This document shows, one piece after another, positions 11,133 through 21,374 of a stretch of 64,000 nt of DNA. Within the stretch, counting starts at the first letter, position 1. Each line of letters opens with the position of its first letter. The stretch spans positions 310,001 through 374,000 of the forward strand of contig JAUSNX010000004.1 of assembly GCA_030656015.1 (NCBI GenBank), written 5' to 3'. This DNA comes from Methanobacteriaceae archaeon. GTDB lineage: Archaea; Methanobacteriota; Methanobacteria; Methanobacteriales; Methanobacteriaceae. The translations under genes were made by a program, and so were the position numbers. The notes below the pieces were generated by a model that searched no databases, was not told the DNA's origin, and saw only the letters and a list, made by a program, of their open reading frames with translations.

Positions 11133-11714
11133 ATGCTTTCGGAGGAAGAAGGAGAATTTTTACTTAAATTGGCCAGAAAATCAATTAACAGCTATATTAA
11201 AAATAAAAAAATTATTTCACCACCTACAAAGACGCCAGAATCATTAAAAGAAACTATGGGTGCTTTTGTAACATTAAATAAAAAGGGCATTGATAGAGGA
11301 AAAAGTGAATTAAGAGGATGCATAGGATACTGTGAACCAATTAAACCGCTGGTAAATGCAGTTATTGAAGTTGCTATTTCTGCAGCAAGTTCAGATCCTC
11401 GTTTTCCCCCAGTTAAAGAGTCAGAAATGAGTGAAATAGGCCTGGAAATTAGTGTTTTAAGTAAACCAAAACTGGTAGAAGTCGAAAATCCAAAGGATTA
11501 TCTCAAAAAAATTAAAGTGGGAGTAGATGGTTTAATTGTAGAAAAAAACTTTTATAAAGGCCTTCTCTTGCCTCAAGTTCCAGTGGAGTGGAATTGGGAT
11601 GAAGAAGAGTTTTTATGCAATACTTGTATGAAAGCAGGCCTACCATCTGACTGCTGGTATGGTGCAGATACACAAATATTCAATTTTCAGGCACAAATAT
11701 TCCATGAAAAATAA
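11133..11714 (+). CDS. AMMECR1-family protein
   Basis: The 193-residue protein matches the AMMECR1 domain throughout: an N-terminal [13 protein letters not shown] helix and the signature LRGCIGY at 60-66, then SDPRFPPV and WNWDEEEFL. The family is conserved from archaea to humans; its biochemical role is unsettled, though the fold suggests nucleotide or radical-related chemistry. ATG 11133 immediately follows the tldD TAA with GGGGG about ten bases upstream, so expression is probably coupled. Confidence 0.9.
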   Translation: MLSEEEGEFLLKLARKSINSYIKNKKIISPPTKTPESLKETMGAFVTLNKKGIDRGKSELRGCIGYCEPIKPLVNAVIEVAISAASSDPRFPPVKESEMSEIGLEISVLSKPKLVEVENPKDYLKKIKVGVDGLIVEKNFYKGLLLPQVPVEWNWDEEEFLCNTCMKAGLPSDCWYGADTQIFNFQAQIFHEK

Positions 11715-12078
11715 TAATTCAAAATTACATTAAAAAGAAACAAATTAATGACAGAATTTATTTTTAATACAAAATTATTAATATACTCAGTACATAACTT
11801 ATAAATGAAATACTTTTAATGACGTGTTTTTATGAATTTTTACAGCTAACTTTTATAATAACTTCAAAATTATAAAAATATTCTTAATTATTCTCATAAA
11901 GCTTTTAATAAACTGATTTTAGTAGATTAATCTTAGAGGTTTTTAATCTTAGAGATTTAATTATAAAACGGATTATAAAAGCTAAATCGGATTTAAAGAC
12001 TAATAAAAATATTAAATTATAAAATATAGATTCAACAGTTAAATATAATACTATAATAAATTTACAAAGTGTGATTTC
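11715..12078. other. Intergenic region
   Basis: This 364-base AT-rich stretch contains no supportable gene. A short direct repeat, TAATCTTAGAG, occurs twice around 11928-11955. Nothing else stands out. Confidence 0.4.
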
Positions 12079-13059
12079 ATGATAATACCAACCGTCCCCA
12101 CACCAGATGAACTCCTTGATACTGGTTTTAGAAGGGCTAAAAAAGCAGCTGCCAGAGTAAGAAGTTCTAAAATACCTAGAAATTTAAAATCTAAGCGTAT
12201 AGAAGAAACTAGAGTTCAAACCGCCTGCCAAGTCATAAGAGATAGAATCCAACTCATATTAGATAGAGTGCCAGAGATTGAGAAGATGCCTGAATTTTAT
12301 CAGGACTACATAGATGTAGCAGTAGGTGTAGATCAGATGAAACAATCTTTAGGTGCTTTAAACTGGTCCATAGGCATAATAACCCAGTTAGAAAAAGATT
12401 ATTCTTCTCGTATAAGAAGATCTACCCCAGATAAATCATCCAGTCTAAGAAGCCAGGCTTTTGGTAGAATAGCATCTGTTGTAAAAAAAATTGAAAAGGA
12501 CTTGGACTTTCTTGACTTTGCCAAGGCCAAGTTAAGGAATATGCCAACCGTAGATTTTGCGGCCACTACAGTCGTAATTGCTGGTTTTCCAAATGTTGGA
12601 AAATCAACTCTTCTTCGTAGATTGACCACTGCTGAGCCTAGAGTGGCTGATTATCCATTTACAACTAAAGGGATCCAGATAGGTCATTTAGAAAGAAATT
12701 GGAAAAAAATTCAGATTATTGACACTCCTGGACTTTTAGATAGGCCCATTCTGGATATGAATGACATAGAACTAAGGGCCATGGTAGCATTAGAACATTT
12801 AGCTAATGTTATTTTATTCATATTCGATGCTTCAGAAACTTGTGGTTACCCATTAGGAAGCCAATATCACCTTTTACAGGAAATTCAAAGAGTATTCAAA
12901 ACTCCAGTCATATGTCTTTTTAACAAAATTGACTTAGCTGATAATGTTAAGTACCTTGACGCGTATGTGGACAAGTTTGAAGATCCATTGCGAATTTCTG
13001 CAGTTCATGGAACTGGAGTGAAAGAAATAATAACTCGATTGGAGGAATTTGGTGAATGA
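12079..13059 (+). CDS. NOG1-family GTPase
   Basis: The 326-residue protein has the NOG1 N-terminal helical region (about 1-160), then a GTPase domain with GFPNVGKST (169-177), DTPGLLD and NKID. In eukaryotes NOG1 acts in 60S ribosomal subunit assembly; the archaeal homologue likely aids large-subunit biogenesis. Archaeal versions lack the eukaryotic C-terminal extensions, matching this length. The gene overlaps the Hsp20 gene by eight bases. Confidence 0.9.
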   Translation: MIIPTVPTPDELLDTGFRRAKKAAARVRSSKIPRNLKSKRIEETRVQTACQVIRDRIQLILDRVPEIEKMPEFYQDYIDVAVGVDQMKQSLGALNWSIGIITQLEKDYSSRIRRSTPDKSSSLRSQAFGRIASVVKKIEKDLDFLDFAKAKLRNMPTVDFAATTVVIAGFPNVGKSTLLRRLTTAEPRVADYPFTTKGIQIGHLERNWKKIQIIDTPGLLDRPILDMNDIELRAMVALEHLANVILFIFDASETCGYPLGSQYHLLQEIQRVFKTPVICLFNKIDLADNVKYLDAYVDKFEDPLRISAVHGTGVKEIITRLEEFGE

Positions 13060-13534
13060 TAAAATAAAATTAGAAAGTATCACCACGAACCATGACGATA
13101 ATGTAGAAAAGAAAAAGCTTACTACTGAGAAAATGATTGATGATGTGGTTAGAAACATTAAAGAAATGCAAGTAGATTTAGAAAATAAAATCTCAGAATA
13201 TGGTAAAAAAGTCCCTTCTAAGCTCAATATTGACCTTATTGAATCTGGGGAAATGATAACCGTCAAAACTGATCTTCCCGGGGTTAACAAAGAAGATATA
13301 AATATAGAACTTGCTGAAAGTAGTTTAACCATTATTGCTAAATTTGAGGAAAAAATAGAAGTTGAAGATGTCAACTACCTAAGAAAAGAGCGGAAATATG
13401 GAGAAGCACTAAGATCAGTTAATTTGCCCGTGCATGTGATTGTAGAAGAGGCCTCAGCTAACTTCGAAAACGGTGTCTTAACAATAAATCTTCCTAAAGC
13501 TAAAAAAAAGAAATTTAATGTTGAAATTGATTAA
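13052..13534 (+). CDS. Small heat-shock protein, Hsp20/alpha-crystallin family
   Basis: The 160-residue protein has a charged N-terminal arm (about 1-55) and an alpha-crystallin domain (about 60-150) with [12 protein letters not shown] and the closing [12 protein letters not shown]. It should bind unfolding proteins as an oligomer. GTG 13052 sits six bases after GGAGG (13041-13045); a TTG at 13049 is too close. It starts inside the NOG1 gene, so ribosome assembly GTPase and chaperone appear translationally coupled. Confidence 0.9.
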   Translation: MNDKIKLESITTNHDDNVEKKKLTTEKMIDDVVRNIKEMQVDLENKISEYGKKVPSKLNIDLIESGEMITVKTDLPGVNKEDINIELAESSLTIIAKFEEKIEVEDVNYLRKERKYGEALRSVNLPVHVIVEEASANFENGVLTINLPKAKKKKFNVEID

Positions 13535-13848
13535 AATTAGTTTCAGCACATCAATTCATTTAGAAGTGTTTTTATTGTAAAACCATCACACAATGATTAT
13601 AAAAATGGTTATTAATTAATATTTTATTAATATTTATTTTAAAATAAGCTAAAATGGATTTAATTCTAGAAATTATTTATTCTAAGATTCATTCCAAAAG
13701 AAATATTAAAAAATTATTTATTCAAATTTACTTTTATTTAGAAATAAAAAAGTATTTTTTAAAAAAGAATTATGTAAAATTTTTATTATAAAATATAATA
13801 AAAAGATTATTTTAAATATTTTACTCAATTTTGCTTAAACTGAGTAAA
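13535..13848. other. Convergent intergenic region
   Basis: About 314 bases between the Hsp20 gene and the convergent SIS gene. Very AT-rich, with T-rich and A-rich stretches that could end transcription from both sides; no clear stem-loop and no gene is seen. Confidence 0.4.
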
Positions 13849-14853
13849 TTAATATCTAACTTTCCCAATATGCCGAGTACTGCCAGGATCTTCTCCATTG
13901 AAATGGGCCAGATAATAAACAAACCATTCCAGAGGAACTACCAGAACAAATGGAGATAATAAATAATTAACATCTGCATAATCCTGCATTTTGAACACGA
14001 TATTATTAGCACCAATATTGTCACAGAATTCAATTGCTCTTTCAGTTAATTCATCACCAGGATATCCCGAATCTAAGAAGATTGTAGGAACACTTTTTTC
14101 CACTCTTTCAATAAGACCGTGCCGGAATTCTGCAGAATAAAGAGGACATGCGTGTTTAATAGCACCTTCCATAAGCATAGTCATGGCCAATTTGTAGGCC
14201 AATCCATAATTAGGCCCTCCACCCATACAGTAAAAAATATCTTCCTGTGCAAATTTCTGGGCCAGTTCTTTATTTTCATTTTCCGTGGATTTAATAAGTT
14301 TCTCAGTGATATCTGGAAGATCTTTCAGCTGTTTTAAAACCTCAGGTGATTGTGAAGTATCAAAAGCATCAAAAAGAATTTGATATAAACACATTAACTG
14401 AGTAACATAAGTTTTAGTACCCAGTATTGCATTTTCCCTACCACATCGAGTTAAAATTGAGTTTGCAGCCTCTTTCATCATACTGCTTTCAGATTCATTG
14501 GTTATGGATACTGTGGGAAGGCCAATTTCATTAGCCCTTCGAAGCGCAGCTAAAGTATCTGCAGTTTCTCCAGATTGAGAAGTTACTATAAGTCCTGCAT
14601 TTTTATTTTCGATTTTTTTATGATAAAGAAACTCATAGCCAGTAAAAACTTCGACGGGTGTGTCATGAACCATGTTAATAGCATCTCTAGCAGAATAACA
14701 GGTTGATAAAGAGCTTCCACATCCTACCAAATACAAACGGTCCATTTCAGATATTTTGCTAGAAATCTCAGACATTTGAGATTTTTCTGCTTTTAAAGTA
14801 TCTTTTAATGATTTGGGCTGTTCCAAAAGCTCGTAATACATATCATACTTCAT
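13849..14853 (-). CDS. Double SIS-domain sugar isomerase/deaminase
   Basis: The 334-residue protein has two SIS domains: the first with GCGSSLST (about 45-52) and [10 protein letters not shown], the second from about 190. It resembles the isomerase half of GlmS or AgaS-type amino-sugar enzymes, without the glutaminase domain. Such stand-alone proteins isomerise or deaminate phosphorylated sugars; the substrate cannot be read here. ATG 14853 has a GAGGGATC site. It stands alone, convergent with Hsp20. Confidence 0.8.
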   Translation of the reverse strand: MKYDMYYELLEQPKSLKDTLKAEKSQMSEISSKISEMDRLYLVGCGSSLSTCYSARDAINMVHDTPVEVFTGYEFLYHKKIENKNAGLIVTSQSGETADTLAALRRANEIGLPTVSITNESESSMMKEAANSILTRCGRENAILGTKTYVTQLMCLYQILFDAFDTSQSPEVLKQLKDLPDITEKLIKSTENENKELAQKFAQEDIFYCMGGGPNYGLAYKLAMTMLMEGAIKHACPLYSAEFRHGLIERVEKSVPTIFLDSGYPGDELTERAIEFCDNIGANNIVFKMQDYADVNYLLSPFVLVVPLEWFVYYLAHFNGEDPGSTRHIGKVRY

Positions 14854-15144
14854 TATGATCCCTCATATAATCTAAATAATCTTTAAAATTTAGAATTCTA
14901 TAAATGATAAAATATAGAATTTAATTATGAATTATTATGAAATTATTAATTACCTATTTATCAAAGTCTATTATCTTAATTATGCAATATTAATATTTAA
15001 ATGGTACTGTTTTATCACTAGCTGGCAATCCATTTAAGAAAAATAAGTTGAATAGTTAACTTAATATGAAATCCGCAAATTTGAAAATTTTGTGAAATTT
15101 ATAATTATTTGCAAAATTTTGAAGAATAATCCAATATATCGAAT

Positions 15145-15696
15145 TTAATCAAAAGCCAACCACAACTTAGCAATACATACTGCGGTTCTGGCAGCTTCTA
15201 TTGCATCAGTAGCCAGCAAACAGACAATAGGTTCTTTACCCCATGCCCCCAAATGATAAATCACATCAGGAACCTCTCCAATTTTATTTATAGATTCCTT
15301 AACACCCCAAGGAATTGTTCCACCTTCTTCATTTTTAATATTCTCGGGTTCATGGGTTCTATCATAAGAAGAAACTTTAAGGCCCAGTTTCTGGCAGATT
15401 TCAATTATTTGAGGGTTATACTTGAGATCAATGGCACTTCTCTTTGTCGAATCGTATTTTTTAACATTTAAAACCATACGAGCCATGTGAGAAGATGCTC
15501 CAAATTCAGGTTCCCTACAAGCAAAAGCAATTCCATTAAAAGTAGTTATCCTTCCTGGAATTCCTGCAACATCTTTTTCAGTTTTAGCATCTATTTTGGC
15601 CATTACTAAGTTGGTCCTAACTTCAGGAACAATTAATGCAAATTCATCAGATGAAGTAAGTATCTCCAGTCCCCTTTTAAGGTTTTCAATTTCCAT
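15145..15696 (-). CDS. Stand-alone ThiN-domain thiamine-phosphate synthase
   Basis: The 183 residues form a ThiN domain, recognised by NLVMAKIDA, GIPGRIT, FGASSHMARMVL, SYDRTHEP and the GGTIPWG segment. ThiN domains make thiamine phosphate, usually fused to ThiD in archaea, or sense thiamine when fused to an HTH (ThiR). Here neither ThiD nor HTH is present. No Shine-Dalgarno site precedes ATG 15696, while a TATA box lies about 25 bases upstream, so the mRNA is probably leaderless. A perfect palindrome covers that promoter. Confidence 0.8.
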   Translation of the reverse strand: MEIENLKRGLEILTSSDEFALIVPEVRTNLVMAKIDAKTEKDVAGIPGRITTFNGIAFACREPEFGASSHMARMVLNVKKYDSTKRSAIDLKYNPQIIEICQKLGLKVSSYDRTHEPENIKNEEGGTIPWGVKESINKIGEVPDVIYHLGAWGKEPIVCLLATDAIEAARTAVCIAKLWLAFD

Positions 15697-15716
15697 AATA
15701 TAAAATATTTATTTGA

Positions 15717-15741
15717 TTAAATATAACCGTATGGTTATATT
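15717..15741 (-). promoter_or_regulatory. thiN promoter with operator-like palindrome
   Basis: Bases 15720-15728 and 15733-15741 form a perfect 9-bp inverted repeat (AATATAACC / GGTTATATT) separated by GTAT. Read on the minus strand its inner arm merges with a TTATATTTA box about 25 bases before the thiN ATG. A repressor bound here would block TBP/TFB directly. The link to a thiamine regulator is inference. Confidence 0.6.
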
Positions 15742-15926
15742 AAGTTTGAAAAATAATTAACTAAAAAAGATAACAATAGTCAGATTTAATTTATTCAACA
15801 AAGGTTATTGAATAGAAATAATAAATTAATGGAATTAAATTAGAAATATAAATTTTAAAATAATATCATTAACTAAATTACGAATATTGGAGAATATATT
15901 GTTATTTTCGTAAATTGGGGGATTTT

Positions 15927-16403
15927 ATGGAAAAAATTAAAGAGTTTGAAGGTATTAAAGGTCATTTAGAAGCGTTTAAAGATGAAGTAAAAGATGCTGA
16001 GCGAATTGCTTTTGCAGGAGTTCCCGGAGTCTGCACGCCTTTTGCACTACTTTTTGCATATGCCATTAGAGAGAAAGAAACTATTTTTATTCCAATGACG
16101 GACGTAGATAAAGCTCGTAAAATGGAAATAACTAATTATGGATTAGAATTAGGGGAAACCCCAAATGCAAATGCAAATGCAAATGCAAATGTGGATGTTT
16201 TAGTGCTTTTAGGAGGTCTTTCCATTCCCCACATTGGATCTGAACCAAGCCAGATTAATGAATTGATTGAAAATGTTTTAGGTGATGGTGGAACGGTGAT
16301 TGGAATATCTTACATGGATATGTTCCGTAAAGTAAACTGGGATAGTAAAGTAGATTTTGACTGTATTATTAATGCAGATTTAAAAGGATGTGTATTAAAA
16401 TAA
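15927..16403 (+). CDS. DUF2124 family protein
   Basis: The 158-residue protein resembles the archaeal DUF2124 family: a Rossmann-like arrangement with AFAGVPGVCTPF, VDVLVLLGGLSIP and VIGISYMDMFRKVNW. Its function is unknown. ATG 15927 follows GGGGG; the upstream TTG at 15915 overlaps that site and is rejected. The protein carries an unusual Asn-Ala run encoded by a hexanucleotide repeat at about residues 80-88. It is divergent from the thiN gene. Confidence 0.75.
   Translation: MEKIKEFEGIKGHLEAFKDEVKDAERIAFAGVPGVCTPFALLFAYAIREKETIFIPMTDVDKARKMEITNYGLELGETPNANANANANVDVLVLLGGLSIPHIGSEPSQINELIENVLGDGGTVIGISYMDMFRKVNWDSKVDFDCIINADLKGCVLK
16163..16191 (+). repeat. In-frame AAATGC hexanucleotide repeat
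   Basis: Four complete AAATGC units and five bases of a fifth lie inside the DUF2124 gene, encoding alternating Asn-Ala. Unit changes keep frame, so copy number could vary without destroying the protein. Confidence 0.9.
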
Positions 16404-16483
16404 GAATTTATTCAAAAATATCCTGATTTACCCTATTTTAAGATTAATAATAGCAATAAATAAATAAATAAAAAGGAATCCAA

Positions 16484-17236
16484 ATGCCAAAAAATCATTT
16501 AAATAATGAAAATCCCAATTATAAAAAATTAGATGATTTATATTCTATCCAAATGGCAAAAGGCCAGTTATATGAAACAATTATAACTACCAAAAATATT
16601 AATGGGCTTGAAAAGTATCAAGGCCACTTAAAAAAGTCTGATGATTTAAAAACAGATGATAATGGTACTAATACTAATGGTGCAGTTAATGCCGCCCCTA
16701 TTGGAGTTCTATGCAAAAATTCAAAACAGATTGTTTTATATTTGTACGAAGGAACCCATACTGTAAATAATATCCACAACCATGATTATTTTATAGTAAA
16801 TATAACTCAAAATCCAATTATTTTTACTAAATCAACTTTAGAAGACCTGAATGATGAATGTTTTGAATATTATAATGAAATTCCTTTTTTAAAAGATGCA
16901 GATGCTTTTTTTGTTTGTTATGTGGTCAAAATAAAAGAAATTACTAAAAAAAATGATTTAGGATCTTCTAAAATGTCAATTGTAACTGCCAATGTTGAAG
17001 AAGTAGTTAAAATCAAATCTCAAGCAATTCCACTAAATAGGGGAATATATGCTGTAATTGAGTCATTAATAAATTATACTAGGTTTGAGCTGGCAGATAA
17101 TGAAACAAAAACTATTTACTGGGCTAGAATAAAAGAAATGGACCGATTAGTAAAAAAAGTAGGTAGTCCTCAAGAAAAAGCTGCCCTGAGCAGGATAATA
17201 AAAGAGATTAAAGAAAATTTTAAGGATCTCGATTAA
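16484..17236 (+). CDS. DUF447 family, flavin-reductase-like split-barrel protein
   Basis: The 250-residue protein fits DUF447: GQLYETIITTKN at the N-terminal side, NAAPIGVLCKN, then a C-terminal helical part with RGIYAVIESLINYTRF. Members have an FMN-binding split-barrel fold and are common in methanogens; the reaction is not established. A variable Asn/Asp-rich loop (residues about 48-66) precedes the conserved core. An AAAAGGAA site precedes ATG 16484. It converges on adenine deaminase with only 45 bases between. Confidence 0.75.
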   Translation: MPKNHLNNENPNYKKLDDLYSIQMAKGQLYETIITTKNINGLEKYQGHLKKSDDLKTDDNGTNTNGAVNAAPIGVLCKNSKQIVLYLYEGTHTVNNIHNHDYFIVNITQNPIIFTKSTLEDLNDECFEYYNEIPFLKDADAFFVCYVVKIKEITKKNDLGSSKMSIVTANVEEVVKIKSQAIPLNRGIYAVIESLINYTRFELADNETKTIYWARIKEMDRLVKKVGSPQEKAALSRIIKEIKENFKDLD

Positions 17237-17281
17237 TTATAGGTCTCAATAATTTCTTCAATAATTTTTAAAAAGATTTGA

Positions 17282-18979
17282 TTAATTAATTATTTTCTTA
17301 ATTACATCCACAAATTCAAATTTAGAAACATCAAAAAGGCCTTTATCACTTATTTTTAATTGAGGAATTACCAGAAGGGCCAAAAATGACATAGTCATAA
17401 AAGGAGATTCAAGAGAGCATCCCATTTCCATGGCCAGGTTATGAAGTTCTCGTAATTTAGAAGATACTATTTCTGCATCATCATCCACCATTAAACCAGC
17501 TATAGGTAGTTTTAAAGATTTTTCACCATTTTTCGATATTGCTACCAGCCCACCTTTATTCTCTATTAAAGTATTCACTGCCTGGGACATATATTGATTA
17601 TTAGTACCTATAACAATCACATTGTGTGAATCATGGGCCACACTGGAAGCAAATGCTCCCTCTTTAATACCAAATCCTTTTACAAAAGCCGTGCATATAT
17701 TTGGGAGATTTTTCAACCTATTTTTTTTATTATTTAATACTTCTTTATCATCAAATACTTCTTTATTTTTCAAAGCTATTGATTTTCCATGTCTTTCTAT
17801 AACTGAAATCTTGATTACATCCAAAGAGGTATCTGAAACTAAATCTTGATTAATAATTTGTACCATTGCTTCAGACTCAGAACTTATAATTTGGCCATCA
17901 GAAACATTAATCACACGAACAATTACCTCATTTCCAGAAGCCCGGATTCTAAAATCTGATGGTTCAAGTTTTTCAAGGACAATACTGTTGCTATGGCATT
18001 GAGGAGTTGCATCAAAAAGAGCAGATTTATTTTCAGCAACTAATTCCCCACCAATAAAAACCTTTTTTACATTAAAATCTGTCAAATTATCTATCAAAAT
18101 AAAATCAGCAGCCCTTCCAGGACTAATAGCTCCCATATTAAGAGAATAATGTTCAGCAGGATTAATAGTGACCATTTTAATAGCTTTCACTGGATCCATA
18201 CCTAATTTAATTGCTTTTTTAACTATATAATCCAGATGTCCTTCTAAAAGATCTTGAGGGTGTTTATCATCAGAAACTAGGAAATCTCCCCCCACAGATA
18301 TTAAATCTTCCAAATTTTTTGCAGAAGAACCTTCTCTAATCATTATTTTCATTCCCAGTTCTTTTTTCTCCAGGGCCTCTTCCAGCGAACTGCATTCATG
18401 ATCAGTAGAAATCCCAGCATATATATAGCTACAAAGTTCTCCAGCAGATAAAAGTGGTGCGTGGCCATCAACAGGTTTTTTATGGCGTTTAGCACTAGCA
18501 ATTTTGGCCATGACTTGAGGATCGCCATTTATAACTCCTGGAAAATTCATCATCTCACCCAGAGCCACAATTTCTTCCTTTTCCATTAAAATATCAATTT
18601 CATCAGGGCCAACATCCGCTCCAGAAGTCTCAAATTCTGTTGCAGGTACACAAGAGGGTGCTGAGAAAAATAATCGAAGGGGAACCTTTTTCGAATCATT
18701 AAGCATGAAATTAATCCCCTCAAGGCCCCATACATTAGCTATCTCATGGGGATCGGCCACTACAGCAGTTGTACCATTAGGAACCACGGCTTTAGCAAAA
18801 AAAGAAGGAGTAAGCATAGAACTTTCAATGTGAATGTGGGCATCTATTAATCCTGGAATTAGTATTCCATCAAAATCTCCTTCAATTTTTTTTACACAAG
18901 TTATAATACCTGATTTAATAGTAATTTCAGCAGGATACACTTCATCTGTAAAAACATTTAAAATATTTCCCATTATCAT
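17282..18979 (-). CDS. ade: Adenine deaminase
   Basis: The 565-residue amidohydrolase converts adenine to hypoxanthine with release of ammonia, in purine salvage. Metal-binding motif DAHIHIESSM lies near residue 45; ADPHEIANVWG, VDGHAPLLSG-like and TDHECSS motifs follow, as in the Ade family. The C-terminal portion (about 340-565) is the usual adenine-deaminase-specific domain. Two start codons, at 18979 and 18973, are equally plausible. It appears to be transcribed alone. Confidence 0.92.
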   Translation of the reverse strand: MIMGNILNVFTDEVYPAEITIKSGIITCVKKIEGDFDGILIPGLIDAHIHIESSMLTPSFFAKAVVPNGTTAVVADPHEIANVWGLEGINFMLNDSKKVPLRLFFSAPSCVPATEFETSGADVGPDEIDILMEKEEIVALGEMMNFPGVINGDPQVMAKIASAKRHKKPVDGHAPLLSAGELCSYIYAGISTDHECSSLEEALEKKELGMKIMIREGSSAKNLEDLISVGGDFLVSDDKHPQDLLEGHLDYIVKKAIKLGMDPVKAIKMVTINPAEHYSLNMGAISPGRAADFILIDNLTDFNVKKVFIGGELVAENKSALFDATPQCHSNSIVLEKLEPSDFRIRASGNEVIVRVINVSDGQIISSESEAMVQIINQDLVSDTSLDVIKISVIERHGKSIALKNKEVFDDKEVLNNKKNRLKNLPNICTAFVKGFGIKEGAFASSVAHDSHNVIVIGTNNQYMSQAVNTLIENKGGLVAISKNGEKSLKLPIAGLMVDDDAEIVSSKLRELHNLAMEMGCSLESPFMTMSFLALLVIPQLKISDKGLFDVSKFEFVDVIKKIIN

Positions 18980-19095
18980 GAAAAAACCCCATTATAATGT
19001 ATTAATATCATCTTTGATTCTATTATTTGCCCATAATCTGAATTTAGAATAATAATTTAAGCTAATGAGTATTAGATAATAATAAATCTATTTAA

Positions 19096-19290
19096 TTATT
19101 TTAGGATTTCCTGCACCCGACCCACACTCCCATCTTCAAGCCTAACCTTTATTCCATGTGGATGGGAAGCAGATTTTGTGAGCAAATCTTTAACTACACC
19201 CTTGGTTCTTTTTCCAGTGCGTTGATCTTTTTTAAGTACTATGTAAACTTCAGATCCTCGTTTAATATCTTTTCTGTTTTGTCCATTCAT
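19096..19290 (-). CDS. YwbE family protein (DUF2196)
   Basis: This 64-residue protein matches the short YwbE family across its length, with GSEVYIVLKKDQRTGKRTKG and HPHGIKVRLEDG. It is basic and probably a small beta-barrel; function is unknown, nucleic-acid binding being a guess. A GGAGCGAT site precedes ATG 19290. Confidence 0.85.
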   Translation of the reverse strand: MNGQNRKDIKRGSEVYIVLKKDQRTGKRTKGVVKDLLTKSASHPHGIKVRLEDGSVGRVQEILK

Positions 19291-19487
19291 TTTATCGCTC
19301 CAAAAGCAGTAAATAAATGATTTTCCTACTTTTTAATGGTTAATTAACTGAAGTCATTAAATTAAGAATAGTGAGAATATATTTATTTTATTTTTTTAAA
19401 TAGTCGTGATTATGATTCATCATAAATATTAATTCATAAATTATAAATATTTTTAAAGACATAATAAACCTATTAGGAGGTGAATAT

Positions 19488-19805
19488 TTGTCTATTTTAG
19501 AAATAATTAATTTAATTGTATTTATTACAGTGATGGTGTGTATTTTAGGAGCTATGGTCATTTTTATAACCTACAATAAAGAGGAAATGCAGGCCCGATT
19601 CTTTTTAAAGTATGCTCAAATACGTAAGGGTGCTATTTCATTTCTTTTAGGAGTGGCTATTTTTGTAATAACTTATTCCAGTAATGAAGTGGGAATAATA
19701 AGTGCTGGTGGCTATTTATTTTATTTGAATATAGTAATCTTGTTTTTAGTGTTGATTTCATTTTATTATTTCTTCACCACAATACAACAGAAAACTCTGG
19801 ATTAA
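19488..19805 (+). CDS. Small membrane protein, unknown family
   Basis: The 105-residue protein has three predicted membrane helices at about 4-28, 46-63 and 73-96 and a short cytoplasmic loop rich in charged residues between the first two. TTG 19488 lies just after a strong AGGAGGTG site. I do not recognise the family. It is divergent from the YwbE gene and convergent with the cyclodeaminase-like gene. Confidence 0.65.
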   Translation: MSILEIINLIVFITVMVCILGAMVIFITYNKEEMQARFFLKYAQIRKGAISFLLGVAIFVITYSSNEVGIISAGGYLFYLNIVILFLVLISFYYFFTTIQQKTLD

Positions 19806-19845
19806 TAATCATTAATTTGTTATTTAGTTTAGTAGATCAAAAAAA

Positions 19846-19887
19846 TGGGAAAAAATTAATTAATTAATTAATTTGAATCCTTTCCCA
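19846..19887. terminator. Possible bidirectional terminator
   Basis: TGGGAAA at 19846-19852 and TTTCCCA at 19881-19887 are perfect inverse complements around a loop containing a run of TTAA units. It lies between two convergent genes. Stem is only 7 bp with a long loop, so this is tentative. Confidence 0.3.
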
Positions 19888-19905
19888 AAATTATCCTAAT
19901 TTATA

Positions 19906-21123
19906 TTATTTTTTTAGCTCATCGAGCAATATTGGTAAAAATGCGCCAACATCAGTTACAATACTTACCACTTGAGCACTTCCTCTATCAGCCAGTTTAG
20001 TGACAGTAGCAGGATTTATATCCACGCATATACTTTTAACTTTAGACGGGAGAATGTTACCCGTTGCTATAGAGTGTAGCATGGTGGCAATCATAATCAC
20101 CATATCCACATCCTGTGCATAAATCCGCATTGCATCTTGTGCTTCAATTACATCAGTTATAACATCCGGTAAAGGCCCATCATCACGTATAGATCCTGCA
20201 AGAACAAAAGGAACATTATTCTTAACACATTCATACATTATACCCTTTTTTAGTACTCCATTGTCTACTGCATCTTTTATAGAGCCTTCTTTATTGATTT
20301 CATTTATGGCATTGATGTGATGACGATGCCCCCGAGTAACTGCTTCTCCACTGCGAACACAGATCCCAAGCGAAGTTCCATATAATGCATTTTCAATATC
20401 ATGAGTTGCCATTGCATTTCCAGCAAATATAACGTCAATATATCCTTCTTTAATCATTTGGGCAATTATTGGAGCCGAACCAGTGTGTACAATAGCCGGG
20501 CCACCTACAATAGCAATTTTTCCTCCTCGTTGTTTAATCTCTTTAATTTCCGATGCAATTTTCTTAATTAAAGACATTAATGGCTTTTCAGAGGAAACAT
20601 CACTATTCATAAATTCAAATACTCCTTGTTTACCCCTTGGCCTTTCTGGAGGAGTGACTTTAATACCTTCACGCCCCACAACTATTAAATCATCCTTTTC
20701 AACACGACCTATAGGTTTGCAGAAGGCTTTTTTATCCCGAGGTTCTATAACAATCATACAATCCATTTCAATTTCTTCCACTTCAATCCATTCATCTTTA
20801 TAATAAACAAAAGTGGGATGATTAGTAGTAGAATAAAAATCTGAAGGTAAAACTCTGTCTTTCTCAGATGCTACCAATTTAACCTCTTTAATTTCAGCTA
20901 TAGATGCTCCAATTTCACTTAATTCATCCAATATTTCATTTAAGTGCTCTGGAGTCTCAGAAGAAACCAGAATTCTGGCATGGCTAGTATCCGTTTTCTT
21001 TTTACCAACTTCAAATTCCAGAATTTTAAAGTCCCCACCCATATCCATTATGATATCCATTGTTTTAGGAAGGATGAGACTATCTATAATGTGACCAGAA
21101 AGTTCTACTTCGCGCATATTCAT
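19906..21123 (-). CDS. Archaeal ornithine cyclodeaminase-type protein (LOR/SDH domain)
   Basis: The 405-residue protein matches the TIGR00300 family: an N-terminal LOR/SDH domain (about 1-95, starting [17 protein letters not shown]) and a C-terminal NAD-binding region with [20 protein letters not shown]. Archaeal members are assigned as ornithine cyclodeaminases, converting ornithine to proline and ammonia, unrelated to the classical OCD fold. ATG 21123 has a GAGG site at proper distance; ATG 21117 would be too far. Its nearness to arginine/agmatine genes fits amino-acid and polyamine metabolism. Confidence 0.82.
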   Translation of the reverse strand: MNMREVELSGHIIDSLILPKTMDIIMDMGGDFKILEFEVGKKKTDTSHARILVSSETPEHLNEILDELSEIGASIAEIKEVKLVASEKDRVLPSDFYSTTNHPTFVYYKDEWIEVEEIEMDCMIVIEPRDKKAFCKPIGRVEKDDLIVVGREGIKVTPPERPRGKQGVFEFMNSDVSSEKPLMSLIKKIASEIKEIKQRGGKIAIVGGPAIVHTGSAPIIAQMIKEGYIDVIFAGNAMATHDIENALYGTSLGICVRSGEAVTRGHRHHINAINEINKEGSIKDAVDNGVLKKGIMYECVKNNVPFVLAGSIRDDGPLPDVITDVIEAQDAMRIYAQDVDMVIMIATMLHSIATGNILPSKVKSICVDINPATVTKLADRGSAQVVSIVTDVGAFLPILLDELKK

Positions 21124-21374
21124 TCTATAACCTCTAAAATCTAATAAATAGTGATATTAATATGATAAATTAATATTAATCCTCGTTTTTGAATTAATTC
21201 AAAGCATTAAGAAAATATTGTTCACATAATTGTATATGTATTCTAAAGAATAGTATTTAATTTATTTCATTATTATTTTTCATTATTTTTTTATTTAATA
21301 GAAATTTAATAGAAATTAATTTAAAATTAAAAATATGAAAAAAATATCAAAAAGAATTTAGATATAATCCTTCA

